DNA of 64,000 bases from Altererythrobacter xiamenensis (GCF_900177715.1 NZ_FXWG01000002.1:434001-498000); one strand, 5' to 3'; positions 28,092 to 36,474 are shown, numbered from the stretch's first letter. Notes: generated by a model not told the origin, from the sequence alone. Made by a program: numbers and translations.

Positions 28092-28142
28092 CTGCCAAAT
28101 TTGCGCATTGGCAGTTCAAGACCTATTCGATTTTATTAATCG
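28092..28142. promoter_or_regulatory. operator-like inverted repeats in the receptor/DUF3604 divergon
   Basis: Two inverted repeats lie in the 141-bp divergent gap: CTGCCAA-N9-TTGGCAG (28092-28114) and CGATT-N5-AATCG (28128-28142). Either could bind the TetR-family protein encoded at 30072-30737. No direct evidence decides between them. Confidence 0.4.
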
Positions 28143-28214
28143 CGATTTATATCTTGGGAGCGGTGCCTTGCTATCATCAAATGTGTCAGTGCGATTTAGC
28201 CGGCGCTGGCTCGC

Positions 28215-30068
28215 ATGAGCATCTCGCGCCAAACGGCGAAAAGGGCGATGATCGGTCGTTCCACATGGGCCGTACTGGCCGTGGCGACGTGCGCTTTGGC
28301 CGGTTGCGCCGAGCAGACGAGCCTACCTGCTCAGACCGATCTCGAGGCGAGCACCGGAGTCGCGCTCGCGCCCTATCCGCAAGAGGTCTACTGGGGGGAC
28401 CTTCACGTTCACACCAATCTCTCGTTCGACAGCAACACTTTCGGTAACGAGCGGCTCGGACCCGACGATGCCTACCGCTTTGCGGCAGGCGAAACTGTCG
28501 TCGCGTCGAGCGGCCGATCGGCGAAACTAGCAAAACCACTCGATTTTCTGATGGTTGCCGACCATGCGGAGTTTCTGGGGGTGCTGAGCGCCGTAAGAGA
28601 TGATGAGCGCGGCATCGTCGAGACGACCCTGGGCAGTCGATGGTCGGGCTATATGCGGGGCGAAAACGGCCTCCGCGATGTGATGGACGATTACGTCGCC
28701 ATGGTGACCCGGGCAAAGCCGATGGACTTGCCCGGAAAAGCCTTCGAAAAGACATCGTGGAACAAGCTGATCGAAGCGGCCGAGCAGCACAATCGCCCGG
28801 GTCAGTTCACCGCCTTTGCTGGATACGAATGGACGTCGATGCCGGGCGGGCGAAATCTTCACCGCGTGGTGATGTTCCGCGACGGTCCTGACAAGACCAG
28901 GCAAACCCTGCCTTTCTCCGCGCTTGAGAGCGATGATCCCGAAAGACTTTGGGACTATCTGGCCAGCTACGAGCAGTCGACGGGTGGCGAGGTGATGGCG
29001 ATCGCTCACAATGGCAATTTGTCCGGCGGCCTGATGTTCGATGACACGGGCATGGACGGCAAGCCACTGACGGCCGACTATGCCAAGCGCCGGTCACGCT
29101 GGGAGCCGGTCTACGAAGTCACCCAGGTCAAGGGGGATGGCGAAGCGCACCCCTTGCTCTCTCCTGACGACCGGTATGCCGATTTCGAGACATTCTACGA
29201 AACCGACATCACGATGCGGCCTCGAAGCGAGGACCCCGAGGCATTGCGCAAGGGTTTGCAAGGCGATTACGCCCGCGCCGGGCTCAAAAAGGGGCTGCGC
29301 TATACTGAGGAACTCGGCTTCAACCCGTTCCAGTTCGGGCTGATGGGTTCGACCGACAGCCACACCGCGCTTGCTACGGCGGACGACGACAACTTCTGGG
29401 GCAAATTTCTCGATTCAGAGCCCGGGCCGGAACGGCTTCAGAGCAAGATGGGCGGAAACCTGTGGGGCAACGCCGGACTGTCGGCTTCGGGGTACACCGG
29501 CGTCTGGGCACGGGCGAACACGCGCGAAGAGATTTTCGCGGCTTTCAAACGCCGCGAGGTCTATGCGACAACGGGGCCGCGTATGCGGCTGAGAGTGTTC
29601 GCGGGCTGGAACTTCGCGCAGTCCGATTTCCAGCGCCGTGATGCTGACGCATTCGGGTATGACGCAGGGGTTCCAATGGGGGGAATCCTTCGCAAAGCAT
29701 CCGGCGCTGAGCGCCCGACCCTGCTGATCCGGGCGCTGAAAGATCCGGACGGAGCTCCTCTAGAGCGCGTTCAGGTCGTGAAAGGATGGCTGGATAGTGA
29801 CGGTGAAGCTCAGGAGCGCGTCTTTGATGTCGCGGTAGCGAAGCGCGGGACTGCGCTTTTCGATATCGCATGGACCGATCCGCAATTCGAAGCCGACCAG
29901 CAGGCCTTCTACTATGTGCGCCTGCTTCAAGTCCCAACCAAGCGCTGGACGACATACGATGCGGAGCGTTACGGCATCGACATCCCCGAAGGCATACCGC
30001 GCATGATCCGCGAGCGTGCCTACAGCTCACCGATCTGGTATCGGCCCGATCTGAGCAAAAGCCGATAA
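28215..30068 (+). CDS. DUF3604 domain lipoprotein (PHP-like fold)
   Basis: A 617-aa lipoprotein. The N-terminus ends in a lipobox LAGC (Cys about 31). The DUF3604 domain starts with YWGDLHVHTNLSFDSNTFG, a PHP-type metal-binding His-x-His, then DFLMVADHAEFLG, and later MGSTDSHTA and REEIFAAFKRREVYATTGPR, all conserved in this family. The pattern resembles PHP-family metal-dependent hydrolases, so a phosphoesterase or other hydrolase is possible, but no activity is established. An internal start at 28248 (MIGRSTWAV) is an alternative. The TetR gene follows 3 bp after the stop. Confidence 0.92.
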   Translation: MSISRQTAKRAMIGRSTWAVLAVATCALAGCAEQTSLPAQTDLEASTGVALAPYPQEVYWGDLHVHTNLSFDSNTFGNERLGPDDAYRFAAGETVVASSGRSAKLAKPLDFLMVADHAEFLGVLSAVRDDERGIVETTLGSRWSGYMRGENGLRDVMDDYVAMVTRAKPMDLPGKAFEKTSWNKLIEAAEQHNRPGQFTAFAGYEWTSMPGGRNLHRVVMFRDGPDKTRQTLPFSALESDDPERLWDYLASYEQSTGGEVMAIAHNGNLSGGLMFDDTGMDGKPLTADYAKRRSRWEPVYEVTQVKGDGEAHPLLSPDDRYADFETFYETDITMRPRSEDPEALRKGLQGDYARAGLKKGLRYTEELGFNPFQFGLMGSTDSHTALATADDDNFWGKFLDSEPGPERLQSKMGGNLWGNAGLSASGYTGVWARANTREEIFAAFKRREVYATTGPRMRLRVFAGWNFAQSDFQRRDADAFGYDAGVPMGGILRKASGAERPTLLIRALKDPDGAPLERVQVVKGWLDSDGEAQERVFDVAVAKRGTALFDIAWTDPQFEADQQAFYYVRLLQVPTKRWTTYDAERYGIDIPEGIPRMIRERAYSSPIWYRPDLSKSR

Positions 30069-30071
30069 TCC

Positions 30072-30737
30072 ATGTCCGCGAGTGTCCCAGCCGTGAAAGA
30101 CCGAAAAAAGGTCAAGCGAGGCCGCCCCGCCAACTCATCTGGAAAGAAGACCCGCGAGCGCCTAATGCGCGCGGCTGCGAGCCATTTCTCGAAGGCAGAG
30201 TTTTCGGACGTGAGCATGGATGCGATTGCCGCCGAAGCAGGACTGACAGGCGCCGCGATCTACAACCACTTCGCGTCAAAGGATGCCCTGTTCATCGCCA
30301 CCGCGGTGCACATGACCCGAACCAACCTTCAAACCATCGAGCAGGCAATCGCGGAGCAAGAAGGGTGGCGAGACCAGCTCAGAGCGGTACTCATGCTGTA
30401 TGTCGACGACCAGACAGGCTGGTTTCAGTATCCGATGCTGACACCTGCAGTGCAGCTCAAGATGCTGCGAAACCGTGATGACTATAGCGAAATGCTGTCC
30501 TTGCGGCGCGATTACGCCGCACAGTTCGAGAAGATCATTGCCGGCGCTATCGCGGAAGGCGACCTGCCGGACCATTTGCCGATCGCCTTGGCCGGACAAC
30601 TGATGGTCGCCTTCATCTACAACGGCATGGGAACTGTCCTAAGCCACCGAGGCGATGACGTCGATGTCCAGAGGATAGTAGATGCGACGGCAGTCATGCT
30701 GGGTGGGACTGTCAGCGCAAATCGGTCGGGAAGCTGA
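30072..30737 (+). CDS. TetR/AcrR family transcriptional regulator
   Basis: A 221-aa regulator. A basic N-terminal tail (KDRKKVKRGRPANSSGKK) precedes the helix-turn-helix (about 46-68: MDAIAAEAGLTGAAIYNHFASKDALF). The C-terminal ligand domain is divergent, as usual. It lies 3 bp downstream of the DUF3604 gene with no obvious Shine-Dalgarno, so it is probably translationally coupled. It likely regulates the divergent receptor/DUF3604 pair in response to a small hydrophobic ligand; that is inference from position. Confidence 0.9.
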   Translation: MSASVPAVKDRKKVKRGRPANSSGKKTRERLMRAAASHFSKAEFSDVSMDAIAAEAGLTGAAIYNHFASKDALFIATAVHMTRTNLQTIEQAIAEQEGWRDQLRAVLMLYVDDQTGWFQYPMLTPAVQLKMLRNRDDYSEMLSLRRDYAAQFEKIIAGAIAEGDLPDHLPIALAGQLMVAFIYNGMGTVLSHRGDDVDVQRIVDATAVMLGGTVSANRSGS

Positions 30738-30838
30738 CTATACTTGTTGATACCCAAGAGCGCTATTGTGATCCTGGAATTCGAAAGCTGACGTTCCGCA
30801 ATCGGCCCAATCATGGTCAAAGGACTGATTCATCTGAA

Positions 30839-30856
30839 TGTCCGCTTTCCACCCAT
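30839..30856 (+). repeat. TGTCCGCTTTCC repeat, copy 1
   Basis: An 18-bp element, TGTCCGCTTTCCACCCAT, matches copy 2 at 31426-31444 except for one inserted C. The two copies flank the lipoprotein gene at 30953-31402. Confidence 0.6.
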
Positions 30857-30952
30857 GTCGTGACGGTTTGACCGAGCTAACCAGCTGCCAGGAGCGGACG
30901 GTCAGCTTACGACCCGATTGTGGACACCAGCTCGATCTGCCATCACCGTCAG

Positions 30953-31402
30953 GTGATAGCGAAAAAACCTGCAGCTCTATTTATTTGTCTCGCTGTCGCG
31001 GGATGTGATCCGTTCGACGCCGATAGCGGCAGCAAGAAAACGTCAAACGAAGTCGAAGACGCCTCGGCGGCGCCGCAGTATGGCGACGTAACCCGTATTT
31101 CTGGCGTCTTTCGGTTTTACTTCGAAATCAGTTCAATCGCTTTTTGTCCTGAACCGCGAGCGTGCCATGAGAGACTTCGATCATCCCATGCAACTGGCTG
31201 TTGGGTTGACTTCGATGATGATGCTAACATCGATTTGAATCGAATTATTGGGAAAGAGGGCCGGTTCGAACACGAGGGCGACTACTGGCTCGAGGGCAAG
31301 GGGCAAATCGCGGTTCAGCCCGGGTATTTCGGCCACCTTGGCAACTATGGCTGCCAAGTCAGAATTACTAGTGTCAGCGCTTTCGCACAGTTTCCCGACT
31401 AA
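30953..31402 (+). CDS. hypothetical lipoprotein
   Basis: About 149 aa from GTG 30953. The start is chosen because VIAKKPAALFICLAVAGC then reads as a compact lipoprotein signal with an AGC lipobox; an upstream GTG at 30920 would add 11 residues. The mature part is hydrophilic with five cysteines (near SSIAFCPEPRACHERL, TGCWVDFDDD and YGCQVRITS), suggesting disulfides in the periplasm. No domain is recognised. It is flanked by copies of a short repeat, and its AT content is higher than that of neighbouring genes, so recent acquisition is possible. Confidence 0.6.
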   Translation: MIAKKPAALFICLAVAGCDPFDADSGSKKTSNEVEDASAAPQYGDVTRISGVFRFYFEISSIAFCPEPRACHERLRSSHATGCWVDFDDDANIDLNRIIGKEGRFEHEGDYWLEGKGQIAVQPGYFGHLGNYGCQVRITSVSAFAQFPD

Positions 31403-31425
31403 CCTAATCTGGCGAAGTGTACGAG

Positions 31426-31453
31426 TGTCCGCTTTCCCACCCATTGGCGGACA
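31426..31453 (+). repeat. TGTCCGCTTTCC repeat, copy 2, with hairpin
   Basis: TGTCCGC (31426-31432) pairs with GCGGACA (31447-31453) across a 14-nt loop, resembling a REP/BIME-like palindromic unit. It lies just past the lipoprotein gene. Confidence 0.6.
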
Positions 31454-31476
31454 TTCCGCCTTATCGTCGTCTCGCC

Positions 31477-31487
31477 GGAAAGCGGAC
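31477..31487 (-). repeat. TGTCCGCTTTCC repeat, inverted partial copy
   Basis: GGAAAGCGGAC is the exact reverse complement of bases 31427-31437 of copy 2, giving a larger 11-bp inverted repeat spanning about 60 bp. Confidence 0.55.
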
Positions 31488-31580
31488 TCGAGATCGTACA
31501 GCTGGAAGGCGCACGCAAGAGTGGCGGAAAGAGGACCGGCGTTTTGCCCCTCGCCGTCTCTCCGGGGACTCGCTCAGCCC

Positions 31581-31640
31581 CTACTCATCATCCTCGCCCA
31601 GCATGGGCGAGGGGCGGTCGAGCGCCAGTTCGGCCTTAGA
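31581..31640 (-). pseudogene. orphan duplicate of a CaiB-type CoA-transferase 3' end
   Basis: Read on the minus strand this stretch encodes AELALDRPSPMLGEDDE followed by a stop, identical in protein to the last 17 residues of the intact CoA-transferase at 32067-33221, with several synonymous differences and a different stop codon (TAG instead of TAA). Upstream of it the similarity ends after about two further codons. It therefore looks like a remnant 3' end of a diverged copy of that gene, left behind when the 31650-32060 segment was inserted or exchanged. Confidence 0.75.
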
Positions 31641-31649
31641 TTCGCAAGT

Positions 31650-32060
31650 TTATCGAGCCTCGCGGTGTTCTGGAGCGATCCACGTGGTGTGAGGCGTTGC
31701 TACACACCATTCCAGCAGGTCAAGTTCCTGAGTTGACGGCGGAAAGGAAGAGGTCAGGGTCACCTCTGCGTGTTCACCGCTCCGTTCAATTCGGAGTCGC
31801 GAACCATTCTCATGGAGATAGGTGAAAGCGGTCGGATCTTGGCCTTTACGCGTGCCGAGCTCCTCGTAATCTTCGAAAATGTGTGAACCGTTTCCGGACA
31901 TCAAACACTCTTGGACATCGTGCACCGAGTATTCGCTGGATCGTTGAAATTGCGGTTGAACATGCATCGCAAACGAACCGTCATTATTCGCCCGAGTGGC
32001 GAGGAAGCCCAGTCCGAGGGCGGCTGCAATCAGCACTATCGTCCCGGTAAGCTTGTTCAT
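31650..32060 (-). CDS. hypothetical exported or membrane-anchored protein
   Basis: A 136-aa protein with an N-terminal hydrophobic segment MNKLTGTIVLIAAALGLGFLA, either a signal peptide or an anchor, and two cysteines in the mature part (CLMSGNGS and LEWCVATP). No domain is recognised. ATG 32060 lies 6 bp past the stop of the CoA-transferase on the same strand, so it reads as the last gene of that operon. It is bracketed by the intact and the remnant CoA-transferase 3' ends, which marks it as an inserted segment. Confidence 0.65.
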   Translation of the reverse strand: MNKLTGTIVLIAAALGLGFLATRANNDGSFAMHVQPQFQRSSEYSVHDVQECLMSGNGSHIFEDYEELGTRKGQDPTAFTYLHENGSRLRIERSGEHAEVTLTSSFPPSTQELDLLEWCVATPHTTWIAPEHREAR

Positions 32061-32066
32061 CCCAAC

Positions 32067-33221
32067 TTACTCGTCATCCTCGCCGAGCATGGGCGAGGGG
32101 CGGTCGAGTGCTAGTTCGGCCTCGGAAAAGGTGAAGGGGCTGCGCACGCCGGGCAACCCGCCCAATTCGATCGCCATGCCGCGCGCCTTCACCTGACGGT
32201 CGGCGAAGACCTGGTCGATCGCGTGGATCGGTCCGGCGGGTACGCCCGCTTCCGCACAGGCAGTTAGCAGCTCTTCAAGCGCGAAACCGCTCGTCGCCTC
32301 GGCGATGATCGCGTCGATCTCTGCGCGGTTTGCGATCCGCGCTTCATTGGTGGCAAAGCGCTCCTCGCCGAGCAGATCGTCGCGCCCAAGCACGTGCAGC
32401 AGCTTGCGGAACAGTCCGTCATTGGCGGGAGCCAGCACGACCTGACCATCGCTCACCGGAAAGACGCCATAGGCGCTGACCTGCGCGTGCTCGTTCCCCA
32501 TGCGCGGCGGGTTCTCGCCGGTGACCTGATAATGCAGCGCCTGACTCGCGAGCAGGCCGACCGAGCAATCGAGCAGCGCCATGTCGACATGCTGGCCGCG
32601 TCCCGTCCGCTCTCGCATCGCGAGCGCCGCCTGCGTCCCGATCATCGAATAGAGCCCGCAGGTCAGGTCGGAGATGGAAATGCCCATCTTCATCGGTTGC
32701 CCCTGCGGTTCGCCGGTCAGCGCCATGAAGCCGCTCATCGCCTGGATGACGAAATCATAGCCCGCCTCATGCGCGCGCGGCCCCGTCTGGCCGAAGCCTG
32801 TCACCGAACAATAGACGAGACGCGGATTAAGCTGGGCGAGGCTCTCGTAATCGAGCCCGAACTTCGCCAGCGTGCCGGTCTTGAAGTTTTCGACCAGCAC
32901 ATCGGCATCGGCGATGAGTGCCTTGACCCGGTCGAGATCTTCGGCGCGCTTGAAGTCGGCCACGATGCTGCGCTTGCCGCGATTGACCGCATGGTAATAG
33001 GCCGCCTCGCGCCGCGTCTCGCCATCCGGCCCCTCGCGCTCGACCCAGGGCGGGCCCCATTTGCGGGTGCCATCGCCATCGGGGCTTTCGACCTTGATCA
33101 CGTCGGCACCGAGATCGGCGAAGATTTGCCCGACCCACGGGCCCGCGAGCACACGCGCGAGCTCCACCACCTTGAGCCCGGCGTGCGGAGCATTGGGATT
33201 GCGCGGTTTATCGAGCCACAT
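32067..33221 (-). CDS. CaiB/BaiF family (class III) CoA-transferase
   Basis: A 384-aa protein, the typical family length. Landmarks: GLKVVELARVLAGPWVGQIFADLGADVIKVE at the N-terminus, GKRSIVADFK, DVLVENFKTGTLAKFGLDYESL with the catalytic Asp region downstream (DMALLDCSVGLLASQ), and GFGQTGPRAHEAGYDFVIQAMSGFM. Class III transferases move CoA between organic acids through a mixed anhydride on Asp. It follows scoB by 14 bp; the three-gene CoA-transferase operon suggests acid activation or ketone-body-type metabolism. The substrate cannot be read from sequence. Confidence 0.95.
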   Translation of the reverse strand: MWLDKPRNPNAPHAGLKVVELARVLAGPWVGQIFADLGADVIKVESPDGDGTRKWGPPWVEREGPDGETRREAAYYHAVNRGKRSIVADFKRAEDLDRVKALIADADVLVENFKTGTLAKFGLDYESLAQLNPRLVYCSVTGFGQTGPRAHEAGYDFVIQAMSGFMALTGEPQGQPMKMGISISDLTCGLYSMIGTQAALAMRERTGRGQHVDMALLDCSVGLLASQALHYQVTGENPPRMGNEHAQVSAYGVFPVSDGQVVLAPANDGLFRKLLHVLGRDDLLGEERFATNEARIANRAEIDAIIAEATSGFALEELLTACAEAGVPAGPIHAIDQVFADRQVKARGMAIELGGLPGVRSPFTFSEAELALDRPSPMLGEDDE

Positions 33222-33235
33222 GAGAATTGCCCCGG

Positions 33236-33901
33236 TCAGGCGTTAGCCAGCGCGACCTCGTATTTCGCGGTGGTGCTGGCGGCGATATCTTCCTCGCTAA
33301 CGCCGGGCGCAAGCTCGATCAGGCGGAACGGGCTGTCGTGGTCGGGGCGCTGGAACACGCCGAGATTGGTGATGACCATGTCGACCACATTCGTGCCGGT
33401 CAGCGGCAAGGTGCATTCGGGGATGAACTTGGGATCGCCGCCCTTGCTGGTGTGGTCCATGACCACGATGATCTTCTTCACGCCCGCGACGAGATCCATC
33501 GCGCCGCCCATGCCCTTGATCATCTTGCCCGGGATCATCCAGTTGGCAATGTCGCCGTTCTCGGCCACTTCCATCGCGCCGAGCACGGTCAGGTCGATGT
33601 GCCCGCCGCGGATCATGGCAAAGCTGGTCGCGCTGTCGAAATAGGCGCTGTGCGGCAGTTCGCTGATGGTCTGCTTGCCAGCATTGATAAGGTCGGGATC
33701 GACCTCGTCATCATAGGGGAAGGGACCGATGCCGAGCATGCCGTTTTCGCTCTGCAGCGTCACATGCATCCCGTCGGGGATGTGGTTGGCGACCAGCGTC
33801 GGGATGCCGATGCCGAGGTTGACGTAATAGCCGTCCTCCAGCTCCTGCGCAGCGCGGGCGGCCATTTCGTCTCGGGTCCAGCCAGTTTTCTCTTCCGACA
33901 T
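33236..33901 (-). CDS. scoB: 3-oxoacid CoA-transferase subunit B
   Basis: A 221-aa beta subunit. The catalytic-Glu region is [18 protein letters not shown], the N-terminal [18 protein letters not shown] is conserved, and [18 protein letters not shown] is followed by a C-terminal TNLGVFQ. Paired with subunit A it transfers CoA from succinyl-CoA to acetoacetate or related 3-oxoacids. Start [14 protein letters not shown] at 33901; the longer upstream frame overlaps the preceding lipoprotein gene. It is separated from scoA by the HAD lipoprotein gene. Confidence 0.95.
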   Translation of the reverse strand: MSEEKTGWTRDEMAARAAQELEDGYYVNLGIGIPTLVANHIPDGMHVTLQSENGMLGIGPFPYDDEVDPDLINAGKQTISELPHSAYFDSATSFAMIRGGHIDLTVLGAMEVAENGDIANWMIPGKMIKGMGGAMDLVAGVKKIIVVMDHTSKGGDPKFIPECTLPLTGTNVVDMVITNLGVFQRPDHDSPFRLIELAPGVSEEDIAASTTAKYEVALANA

Positions 33902-33909
33902 GATCGGTC

Positions 33910-34830
33910 CTATTCCTGTGTCATTGGCGCTGTCGCCAGCGGTGTTGACGTGATGGGTGGGGGGGTGATGAACCAGCCCGCATTGCGCAGGGCGAACAGG
34001 CGCGTCGCCATGTCCGGGTTCTTGAGGTAATCGTATAGTTCGTCGAAATCCGACATCGTGTCGCCGGCAATGGCGATCAGGCAATAGTCGCTTGCGAAGG
34101 CGGCGCGGCGCGTCTGCTTGCGCTCGTCGAAGCTGTTCATGAGCAGCAAGGTATCTTCGCCCAGCGGGTCGAGACCGCTCGCAGAAAGCCTATCGCGAAT
34201 GCGCTCCGCATCGATCATGAGACGGCTGGATATCCAGCCGATGGTCACGTCCTGGCGGCGCAACTGATCGAGCTTGGCTACAATGCCAGGATCGCTGGGG
34301 ATGGCTCCGTCGAGGGCAAACATCCTGCCATCGGGGTCGAGATCGATCAGGACGGCGCGTGGCTGGGATCGGCACTCCACCCGCTTTCCGTCGAGAGAAC
34401 CGGGATTGGCGAGCACCGCCGACTTGGCCTCTTTCGGTGCCAGCGCAGCCTGAGCGAGAGCGTAGGAGGCAAAGGCGTTGTAGGTGCCGGGTGCGCTGCC
34501 GCTCGCCGCAACACCTGCGCCTGTCGGGGCGGGGAGTTCGGTCAATTCGGAGACGCGCCAGTCCTGCGCGCTGGCGGTTGTCGCACTGCTCTGCGGGGTT
34601 GCTGCTGACGGGGGCGGTGTCGCTGCGGAAGCGGTGCCTGCGACGCGCACCTCACCTGTCGGCTCGCTCGTTTGTGCCTTGGGTGCCGTGCTTCGTCCTG
34701 CTTCGCGTGCAACGTCGCGTGTTGCCAGCGCTCCGCCCGCGACCACTGGCAGGGCCGCAATCAGGCAGCCCTGCAGCATCAGCGCCGCTCCCGCGAGCAA
34801 AGTCAGGCGGATGGCGGGTTTCGGGTTCAC
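33910..34830 (-). CDS. HAD-like acid phosphatase lipoprotein between scoA and scoB
   Basis: About 306 aa from GTG 34830. The N-terminus has a lipobox LQGC (Cys about 21). After a Ser/Ala/Pro/Thr-rich spacer, the C-terminal half (about 160-290) shows HAD-type signatures: motif [11 protein letters not shown], a motif II-like IGWISSR, and [21 protein letters not shown] resembling motif III/IV. This resembles periplasmic acid phosphatases of the lipoprotein e(P4) type, though motif I is atypical (D-L-D-P-D). The GTG overlaps the scoA stop by 4 bp (GTGA), indicating translational coupling, and 8 bp separate it from scoB. Confidence 0.75.
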   Translation of the reverse strand: MNPKPAIRLTLLAGAALMLQGCLIAALPVVAGGALATRDVAREAGRSTAPKAQTSEPTGEVRVAGTASAATPPPSAATPQSSATTASAQDWRVSELTELPAPTGAGVAASGSAPGTYNAFASYALAQAALAPKEAKSAVLANPGSLDGKRVECRSQPRAVLIDLDPDGRMFALDGAIPSDPGIVAKLDQLRRQDVTIGWISSRLMIDAERIRDRLSASGLDPLGEDTLLLMNSFDERKQTRRAAFASDYCLIAIAGDTMSDFDELYDYLKNPDMATRLFALRNAGWFITPPPITSTPLATAPMTQE

Positions 34831-35549
34831 GCGGTTTCGCGTTCTCTCACGGTGCGGAACTCGATCTTCTTGTCGTAAGGCGCGCCTACGATCATCCGGT
34901 TCACGAAAACGCCGGGCAGGTGGATGCAATCGGGATCGAGCGAGCCAGTGGGCACGATTTCCTCGACCTCCACCACGCAGACCTTCCCGCAGGTCGCGGC
35001 GGGCATGTTGAAATTGCGCGCGGTCTTGCGGAACATGAGGTTGCCGGTCTCGTCGGCTTTCCATCCCTTGACGATGGAGAGGTCGGCAAAGATGCCCTGT
35101 TCGAGGATGTAATCCTCCATCTGGCCATCGCGGTTGGCGAACTGCTTCACTTCCTTGCCCTCGGCCACTTGCGTGCCGACGCCGGTCTTCGTGTAGAACC
35201 CGGGTATGCCTGCGCCGCCAGCGCGCATGCGTTCTGCCAGCGTCCCTTGAGGGCAGAACTCGACTTCGAGCTCGCCGGAAAGAAACTGCCGTTCGAACTC
35301 CTTGTTCTCGCCGACATAGGAGCTGATCATTTTCCTGACCTGCTTGGTGCGCAGCAGCTTGCCGATACCTTCGTTATCGATGCCTGCATTGTTCGAGGCA
35401 AAGGTCAGGCCGGTCACCCCGCTGTCGCGGATTGCATCGAGAAGTCGCTCCGGAATACCGCAAAGGCCGAAGCCCCCGGCGGCGATCAGCATGTCGTCGG
35501 TCAGCAGCCCTTCGAGGGCTGCGGCGGCATTGGGGTAGAGCTTGTCCAT
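34827..35549 (-). CDS. scoA: 3-oxoacid CoA-transferase subunit A
   Basis: A 240-aa alpha subunit with LIAAGGFGLCGIPERLLDAI, TFASNNAGIDNEGIG, and GFYTKTGVGTQVAEGKE in the expected order. Start ATG 35549 (MDKLYPNAAAALEGLL). Its stop overlaps the GTG start of the HAD lipoprotein gene by 4 bp. It is divergent from the exported methyltransferase gene. Confidence 0.95.
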   Translation of the reverse strand: MDKLYPNAAAALEGLLTDDMLIAAGGFGLCGIPERLLDAIRDSGVTGLTFASNNAGIDNEGIGKLLRTKQVRKMISSYVGENKEFERQFLSGELEVEFCPQGTLAERMRAGGAGIPGFYTKTGVGTQVAEGKEVKQFANRDGQMEDYILEQGIFADLSIVKGWKADETGNLMFRKTARNFNMPAATCGKVCVVEVEEIVPTGSLDPDCIHLPGVFVNRMIVGAPYDKKIEFRTVRERETA

Positions 35550-35715
35550 GACGAGGGCGTTTAGCCATGTGCATGCCCTGTGTCACGGTTCGAAATCTCC
35601 AGTAGCCCTCCGCGGTGGTGCTGTTCGGCGAACGCGCCCGCACTTGGTCGATTGGCGCTTTCCGGCAGGTCTGTTGCCGCTATCCCGACCCAATCCAGAC
35701 AGCAGGGGGACCAAG

Positions 35716-36462
35716 ATGTTCAGAAGACCGCTTTCATTCACTGTAGCCGTTGCCGCCTTGGCCGCGAGTTTTCCGCTGAGCGCCGCGCCCGAAGATTACG
35801 CCGGGATCATTGCGGATGAGGCGCGGCTGGATGCCAACCGGCAGCTCGACGAGAATCGCCGTCCTGCCGAAGTCCTCGACTTCGCCGGGTTCAACGAAGG
35901 GCAGGTCGTCGCCGACTATCTCGCAGGCGCAGGTTATTTCAGCGAGATGATCGCTACGATCGTCGGACCCGAAGGTCGGGTCTATCCGATGAATCCGGTC
36001 GGCTTCCACAATGCCGAGGCCTGGAATGCAATCGGCGCGATGCACGAGAACATTTCTCCCCTGATCGCGGCCAACACCCATTTGCAACTTGCGCCGGGCA
36101 GTGTCGATGCGATCCTGACCCACCTGACTTTTCATGACCTCTATTGGGAATCGGAGCGCTTCGAATACGCGCGGCTCGATGTGCCTAGCGTCCTGCAGAA
36201 CTGGCATATGGCCCTGAAGCCCGGCGGGACCGTCGTCGTGGTCGATCATTACGGCCCGGAAGGGGATACGCGCGAGGTAGTCGAGCGCATCCACCGGATC
36301 GATCCGGCGACCGTGATTGGCGCAATGCAGCGGGCCGGCTTCGAGCTGGTTGACCGCAGTGACGCCCTCGCCAATCCGGAAGACGATCTGGACACCTCGG
36401 TCTTTGATGAAAGCGTGCGTGGCAAGACCAGCCGATTCATGCTGAAATTCAGGAAGATGTGA
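35716..36462 (+). CDS. exported methyltransferase-like protein (COG4798 type)
   Basis: A 248-aa protein with signal peptide MFRRPLSFTVAVAALAASFPLSAA. The mature part has a class I SAM-methyltransferase-like fold: VLDFAGFNEGQVVADYLAGAGYFSEMIA in place of motif I, GRVYPMNPVGF, DAILTHLTFHDLYW, and LKPGGTVVVVDHYG. Motif I lacks the usual GxGxG, and a periplasmic location has no SAM supply, so it may be a non-methylating relative. Start ATG 35716 with CAGGGGGA upstream. It is monocistronic, with a terminator at 36579-36609. Confidence 0.8.
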   Translation: MFRRPLSFTVAVAALAASFPLSAAPEDYAGIIADEARLDANRQLDENRRPAEVLDFAGFNEGQVVADYLAGAGYFSEMIATIVGPEGRVYPMNPVGFHNAEAWNAIGAMHENISPLIAANTHLQLAPGSVDAILTHLTFHDLYWESERFEYARLDVPSVLQNWHMALKPGGTVVVVDHYGPEGDTREVVERIHRIDPATVIGAMQRAGFELVDRSDALANPEDDLDTSVFDESVRGKTSRFMLKFRKM

Positions 36463-36474
36463 GCGGCTGCCTAG

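Noticed and set aside
31417-31692. 91-codon plus-strand frame
   Set aside because: Runs antisense through the CoA-transferase remnant; composition is that of a shadow frame.
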